Below are positions 60,215 to 64,000 of a DNA stretch of 64,000 bases, in pieces (position 1 is the first letter of the stretch; each line of letters begins with the position of its first letter). The stretch is taken from positions 118,704-182,703 of the forward strand of contig MKUO01000027.1 of assembly GCA_001897855.1 (NCBI GenBank), read 5' to 3'. The notes under the pieces were generated by a model. That model was not told the DNA's origin, did no database searches, and worked only from the letters and a program-made list of their open reading frames with translations. A program made the position numbers and the translations under genes. This DNA is from Bacteroidetes bacterium 43-93 (GTDB lineage: Bacteria; Bacteroidota; Bacteroidia; Chitinophagales; Chitinophagaceae).

Positions 60215-60295
60215 TGTAAGCCGCATTTCGCCGTGAAGTACAGATAGGCGGATAGTGAATAATTATCGGTGAATGGCGGTTTTGCGTAGGGCAAA

Positions 60296-60859
60296 TTATT
60301 TCGCTAATACATACTTCGTTACTACCTCGCCATTGCCATATACAGTAGAAGATACCGGCTGATAATTTTTCCTTGTTTTAAAAATGCGCATACCTTCTCC
60401 CAACGTCACAGGGTTGATGAACAGGTATAGCTCGTCTATCAGTTCCTGTTCAATAAGGCTGCTTACAAAGCCTGCTCCTCCGTAAACGATCAGGTCTTTA
60501 CCAGGCTGTGCTTTCAATGCATTAACAGCGGCTGCCAAATCACCGTTTTCTACACGTACATTCCTGCCCGGCATGCTGCTCTGTTTTTTGCTGAATACTA
60601 CCTTGGGTATATCTACCATTTTCTTTGCAAATTCATATTCCGGACTTTCCGGGTGGTTATCTACGATATTTTCCCAGTAGTTGACAAAGCCTTCCGTCAT
60701 TTTCCGGCCCATCAGTATGGTATCGCTGCTGTCGGTTAGCTCGTTCATCAATGCCAGTACTTTTTCATCCATAGCACCGGTCATCCAATCCAGTTCGCCG
60801 TTAGGGCCACATACAAATCCGTCAATGGTCATTTGTACTTGTAATCTTAGTTTACGCAT
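60296..60859 (-). CDS. Dihydrofolate reductase-like (RibD_C) protein
   Basis: 187 aa in the RibD C-terminal/DHFR-like fold: MTIDGFVCGPNGELDWM, TILMGRKMTEGFVNYW, and LIVYGGAGFVSSLIEQELIDELYLFINPVTLGEG. Members use NAD(P)H; the YwjB/YyaP group has no known substrate. It is not a classical folate DHFR. The gene is monocistronic and divergent from nothing close on its right; the glycosyltransferase is 112 bases further left on the same strand. Confidence 0.9.
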   Translation of the reverse strand: MRKLRLQVQMTIDGFVCGPNGELDWMTGAMDEKVLALMNELTDSSDTILMGRKMTEGFVNYWENIVDNHPESPEYEFAKKMVDIPKVVFSKKQSSMPGRNVRVENGDLAAAVNALKAQPGKDLIVYGGAGFVSSLIEQELIDELYLFINPVTLGEGMRIFKTRKNYQPVSSTVYGNGEVVTKYVLAK

Positions 60860-60995
60860 CTTGCAGTTGTTTTAGTGTGTATGAGTCTGTTGTTTACAAC
60901 ACAAAGATGCGGCGCGTTTGCGGAAAGGTTCGGGTGCAAAGACGGCTGATTAAGGGGTAATTACGACAATTGCAGAAATTTCAATAAATAGAATC

Positions 60996-61016
60996 CATGC
61001 CGCCTTCGGCGGATGT
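60996..61016 (-). terminator. Possible hairpin after the 62-aa gene
   Basis: CCGCC (61000-61004), TTC, GGCGG (61008-61012) forms a short GC stem downstream of the stop at 61047, but the following bases are only weakly U-rich (CATGGATTCTATTTATT). Confidence 0.3.
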
Positions 61017-61046
61017 ATTAATTAAAGGGAATAAACGGTAAAATGA

Positions 61047-61235
61047 CTAAGCTCTTGCTGCCACTACTTGTGTCAGGTAAGATTCTGACAGGCTAGTGTA
61101 GATGATAAAAGTATGCTTCAGCTTCTCGGTCATCGGTTGAGCCTCGGTTTCCGGTTCCAGGTCTTCCAGTTGCTGCGCCACCAGTGCCTCTACTTCTTCT
61201 TTATACGCTGCTATGTAATTCCAGTTCGTTTTCAT
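61047..61235 (-). CDS. Small hypothetical protein (62 aa)
   Basis: 62 aa from the ATG at 61235. Starts MKTNWNYIAAYKEEVEALVAQQ, continues with an acidic region (EDLEPETEAQPM) and ends in ESYLTQVVAARA. No TM or signal; mostly helical. No recognised family. It occupies the space between the DHFR-like gene and the divergent methyltransferase. Confidence 0.5.
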   Translation of the reverse strand: MKTNWNYIAAYKEEVEALVAQQLEDLEPETEAQPMTEKLKHTFIIYTSLSESYLTQVVAARA

Positions 61236-61430
61236 GTTCTCTATATTTAATAGGACGAAGTTCACTCTTGTATATGTCGGTACTGTAAACACATTGTAAA
61301 GTTTATGTTAGCTAAAAGTCAGGAAGATGCCCGGCTGTTGCTTCGGCAGTCAGCGAAAAACGTTTCGTTGATTGGGCCGGTAAGAATTTAAAATAAACAA
61401 TCAGTTCTTACCTTTAATAAAACACACACA

Positions 61431-62054
61431 ATGGACGCAAAATTCTGGGACGAACGCTATAAGACAGATGAATACGCCTATGGAGAAATGCCCAATGGCT
61501 ATCTCGTAGAAAAGCTCTCCGGCCTTACTCCCGGTAAAATATTATTTCCCGCAGATGGCGAAGGCCGCAATGGTGTATATGCCGCTACATTGGGTTGGGA
61601 TGTATATAGCTTCGATCAGAGTGCGGAAGGCAAGCGTAAAGCAGAGTTACTGGCTGCAAAGAAAGGTGTCACCATTCATTACGATCTTGCGGAGATGCCG
61701 GCCGTAAATTATCAGCCCGGCGAATTCGATGCCATGGCGCTGATCTACGCCTTCTTTTCCGGCGATAACAAAGCAGCCAACCATAAGCAACTGGCTACAT
61801 TCTTAAAACCCGGTGGTATCGTTATATTCGAGGCCTATAGCAAACGGCACCTGCAATACAATACCGTTAACTCTAAAGCCGGTGGCCCGAGGGACGAGGC
61901 TATGCTTTTCTCTGTAGAAGAGATCAAAGAATACTTCAGCGACTTCGAGATACTGGAACTACAGGAACAGGAGCTGGAAATATGGGAAGGAAATTTTCAC
62001 GGCGGCATGAGCGCTGTGATACGTTTCATGGGCAGGAAGAAAACTAATAGCTAA
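61431..62054 (+). CDS. Class I SAM-dependent methyltransferase (TehB-like)
   Basis: 207 aa. Opens MDAKFWDERYKTDEYAYGEMPNGYLVE, as in the TehB/thiopurine-type group. Motif I is ILFPADGEGRNGVYAATLG, motif II is in VYSFDQSAEG, and a later segment FLKPGGIVIFEAYS gives motif III. Substrates of relatives include tellurite, selenite or small thiols; here it is not known. It is convergent with the Na/Pi cotransporter, overlapping by four bases. Confidence 0.9.
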   Translation: MDAKFWDERYKTDEYAYGEMPNGYLVEKLSGLTPGKILFPADGEGRNGVYAATLGWDVYSFDQSAEGKRKAELLAAKKGVTIHYDLAEMPAVNYQPGEFDAMALIYAFFSGDNKAANHKQLATFLKPGGIVIFEAYSKRHLQYNTVNSKAGGPRDEAMLFSVEEIKEYFSDFEILELQEQELEIWEGNFHGGMSAVIRFMGRKKTNS

Positions 62055-63706
62055 TTTATAAACCCCGGCAGTTCATCAAAATAATTCAGTTGCTCGGGTG
62101 TCAGCAACAGGTTCTTTACAGAGAATATCACCGACTTATAATAAGAGAACATTTCCCTGTTGAAGTTGATGATCGTCGATACTTCTACCTCCGATAAGTT
62201 GGCAAAGCTCGCCTCTTTATACATGAACTTCATAGACTCTTCATACGCATCCTGTATAGATTTATAGATGGCTACCAGTTGATTAAAACTATTGGCTTTG
62301 TTGTCGTTAAGAATGCCTGCTATTTTACTGCAAAAATCCAGGCATTCTTTCCGGTTACTTTGGTAGATGTTGTACTTCTCGTCGTGAGAAGAATTGCGCA
62401 ACTGCTCAATATCATGTATCGCATCCTTGATGCTCTTGGCTGCATACATGCCATTCCTCACAGATGAGATGATATTATCCAGCTTCTTCGATTCTTCCGG
62501 CTGCAGTTGCACATCTCCCAGCGATATATAGTAGGCATATATATCGCCATGCAGATGTTTTATGTATTCGTACTGTTCCTGTATCGCCTGCGTCGCAAAT
62601 TTTTCTTCCGCCTCGTTATTGGCTTCTTCCCCGCCGTCAAATATCTTTCTACAAAACCCTATAACCAGTTTGATGAACCGCCTTGTTTCTTTTTCCAGCG
62701 CAGGTTCCGCAGCATCAAAATCATCCGGCGCAACGGTATGGATATAAGCCGTCATGTAATGGTTGTCTGTAAATCGCCTATCGAGGAATTTGCCAAATAC
62801 AGGTAGCAGCGGGTAAAACATGAAAATAGATACCAGGTTTACCAATGTCTGGAAACTTGCCAGCGCAATCAGCCGATCTTTAATACCCATCGTATCGGTG
62901 ATAATATCATCTACCTGCCTGATGAAGAAGAAGAACAGCAGGATAGTGATCACGTTGAACAAAAAATTACCCATAGCAACACGTTTCTTCACAGGCGAAT
63001 TACCCACCGATGCTATCAGCAATTTTATTGTAGTGCCCGCCTCTGCGCCCAGTACTATTGCAGTGCCGGAGTAGAGGTCGAGTATGCCCGCGTTCAGGGC
63101 GCTCAGCACGATTGCAGCCGTCGCGAAGCTCGATTGTATCAGCGCGGTGATCACCAGGCCGGCTAACAGGAACAGGATGAGGGGATAGTTATTCAGTTGT
63201 GCCAGGTCAAACGTTTGGATAGCGGCAAGTGTGCTGGCCTTCATATATTCCAGCCCTGTAAAGAGCAGGGACAGGCCCAGTAAAAACATGCTCCAGTTAT
63301 ACGTCTTGCTGTTTTTTTGAAGCAGCGCCATCGCAATGCCGGAGAACCCTAAAACAGGTAATGAATAGACTTCCATATTCACCTTAAATCCCAAAGTAGC
63401 TACCGCCCATGTATCAAATGTGCTGCCGAGGTTAGCCCCCAGTATAATGGCCAGCGCATTCTCCATACCAATTACCCCCGCGCCTACAAAGCCCAGCACC
63501 ATCAGGTTCACGATAGAGCTGCCCTGCAGCAGGCCGGTGATCAATGCCCCCACAACTATAGCCATTATCTTGCGCGACGTATGTTCTTTTAGGAACAGCT
63601 TGAACCGCCTGCCCGATAGCGCTTTGATCCCATCTTCCAGGAAATTCATCCCCAGCAGGAAGATGGCCACACCCGCCAGCATTTTCCATAAATTGAATGC
63701 TCCCAT
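62051..63706 (-). CDS. Na/Pi cotransporter-family protein with PhoU-like domain
   Basis: 551 aa. The N-terminal half has about eight TM helices in two inverted repeats with QxSS-type signatures (LLQGSSIVNLMVLGFVGAGV and LIQSSFATAAIVLSALNAG) that form the sodium-dependent phosphate site. From about residue 345 a long helical, soluble PhoU-like domain follows. Such proteins are involved in phosphate uptake or balance. The gene ends by overlapping the methyltransferase stop. The 294 bases to the right hold only repeats. Confidence 0.93.
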   Translation of the reverse strand: MGAFNLWKMLAGVAIFLLGMNFLEDGIKALSGRRFKLFLKEHTSRKIMAIVVGALITGLLQGSSIVNLMVLGFVGAGVIGMENALAIILGANLGSTFDTWAVATLGFKVNMEVYSLPVLGFSGIAMALLQKNSKTYNWSMFLLGLSLLFTGLEYMKASTLAAIQTFDLAQLNNYPLILFLLAGLVITALIQSSFATAAIVLSALNAGILDLYSGTAIVLGAEAGTTIKLLIASVGNSPVKKRVAMGNFLFNVITILLFFFFIRQVDDIITDTMGIKDRLIALASFQTLVNLVSIFMFYPLLPVFGKFLDRRFTDNHYMTAYIHTVAPDDFDAAEPALEKETRRFIKLVIGFCRKIFDGGEEANNEAEEKFATQAIQEQYEYIKHLHGDIYAYYISLGDVQLQPEESKKLDNIISSVRNGMYAAKSIKDAIHDIEQLRNSSHDEKYNIYQSNRKECLDFCSKIAGILNDNKANSFNQLVAIYKSIQDAYEESMKFMYKEASFANLSEVEVSTIINFNREMFSYYKSVIFSVKNLLLTPEQLNYFDELPGFIN

Positions 63707-63788
63707 GCTTCTAAACTAATACAAAGAAACCGGAGCCGACAGAGTGTATCAATGATACCCATCACATCCAATATTGACCATCATCAGG
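63707..63788. other. Upstream region of the Na/Pi cotransporter gene
   Basis: Short intergenic stretch between the cotransporter start and the octamer repeat array. No recognisable promoter consensus and no ORF. Confidence 0.4.
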
Positions 63789-63892
63789 TAATGCGGCAAT
63801 TCGATAATTCGGTATTGCGGCAATTCGACAATGTGGCAATTCGACAATTCGGTAATGCGATAATTGGGCAATGTGACAATTCGGTAATGCGG
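63789..63892. repeat. Degenerate 8-bp tandem repeat, 13 copies
   Basis: Thirteen consecutive octamers in perfect 8-base register, most starting AAT and with a G at position 6: AATGCGGC, AATTCGAT, AATTCGGT, ATTGCGGC, AATTCGAC, AATGTGGC, AATTCGAC, AATTCGGT, AATGCGAT, AATTGGGC, AATGTGAC, AATTCGGT, AATGCGGT. The total is exactly 104 bases. The reverse-strand ORF across it is a side effect of the repeat. It lies between the cotransporter start and a REP-like palindrome. Confidence 0.9.
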
Positions 63893-63903
63893 TCCTCCAC
63901 CAT

Positions 63904-63930
63904 GTCATTGCGGGCCTGACCCGCAATCTA
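63904..63930. repeat. REP-like palindromic element
   Basis: GTCATTGCGGG-CCTGA-CCCGCAAT: the arms ATTGCGGG (63907-63914) and CCCGCAAT (63920-63927) are perfect. The sequence resembles widely dispersed intergenic palindromes in bacterial genomes. It follows the octamer array directly and, with the short CAATTGC and ACTGC repeats after it (63968-64000), fills the rest of the window. Confidence 0.55.
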
Positions 63931-64000
63931 CCGTTGCGACAGCAAACCCACAACCACAAGAGCATGCCAATTGCCAATTGCAAACTGCCTACTGCAAACT

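Noticed and set aside
63789..63892. A possible CRISPR array
   Set aside because: The unit is 8 bases with no spacers, and no cas genes are near.
63762..63983. A 73-aa reverse-strand ORF over the repeat array
   Set aside because: The product is a repeat of short HCRIA/YRIV-type blocks caused by the 8-bp array (24-bp in-frame period); no start context, no neighbours and no family.

Overview
The window reads as a chromosomal segment of a Bacteroidota bacterium, most likely in or near the Chitinophagaceae. Four things point there. Three secreted proteins end in type IX secretion (T9SS) sorting domains. The tRNA-Gln has a textbook TTTG-N19-TAnnTTTG promoter. Shine-Dalgarno sequences are mostly weak or absent. 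Several family types are common in this phylum (PA2169/DUF2383, DUF4142, lmo0937, a reg_prop sensor kinase with a LytTR regulator, ECF sigma operons). There is no phage, transposon, plasmid or CRISPR signature. The DNA looks like ordinary core and accessory chromosome.

Layout. 1-1.6 kb: rpoN followed by a response regulator cut by the window edge. 1.8-3.2 kb: a CHASE3-like histidine kinase. 3.3-6.1 kb: a cluster of small stress or envelope proteins on the minus strand (DUF4142 lipoprotein, a 32-aa membrane peptide, TspO-like, PA2169-like, lmo0937-like). 6.2-7.7 kb: an ELWxxDGT-repeat T9SS cargo. 8.4-14.1 kb: a TolC-RND-adaptor efflux operon. 14.2-20.8 kb: a second T9SS cargo, DinB, an AraC regulator, an MBL-like protein with a degenerate metal motif, a flavin/PNPOx-type stress protein, a pair of small paralogues, and a Tat-exported aminotransferase. 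20.9-23.7 kb: housekeeping xerD, marR, aroQ and fmt. 23.7-25.5 kb: an ECF sigma, membrane anti-sigma and Spy-like sensor operon. 25.5-29.6 kb: an MBL hydrolase and mrdA-rodA. 29.8 kb: tRNA-Gln. 29.9-33.5 kb: a large reg_prop histidine kinase and LytTR regulator. 33.7-37.7 kb: a thiol and oxidative-stress neighbourhood (DoxX, secreted HAD, YceI, AhpD-like, Crp/Fnr, peroxiredoxin) in which doxX and crp each carry a single-base frameshift. 37.7-40 kb: a PhoR/PhoB-like pair. 40-49.6 kb: lipoproteins, two GNATs, a GAF kinase, SRPBCC, a DUF922-like protein, an SDR and an M16 peptidase. 49.6-58.1 kb: a third T9SS cargo, a GH15-glucose dehydrogenase pair, a ferredoxin reductase-like protein, an SDR and an MFS transporter. 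58.1-63.7 kb: an alpha/beta hydrolase with an MGT-type glycosyltransferase, a DHFR-like reductase, a methyltransferase and a Na/Pi cotransporter. 63.8-64 kb: a degenerate 8-bp tandem repeat and a REP-like palindrome.

Functionally the window is rich in sensing and envelope stress: four histidine kinases, three response regulators, one sigma-54, one ECF sigma, and AraC, MarR and Crp regulators. It also holds export (RND, MFS), cell elongation (PBP2/RodA) and small-molecule detoxification. I found no obvious new defence or mobile system. The most unusual items are the RND permease with a changed proton-relay triad, the anti-sigma protein with three VPxGYFE motifs, the pair of small paralogues at 19.0-19.5 kb, the frameshifted redox-cluster genes and the 13-copy octamer repeat. 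Coordinates come from reading the sequence. Functional names are family-level inferences, and no database search was run.
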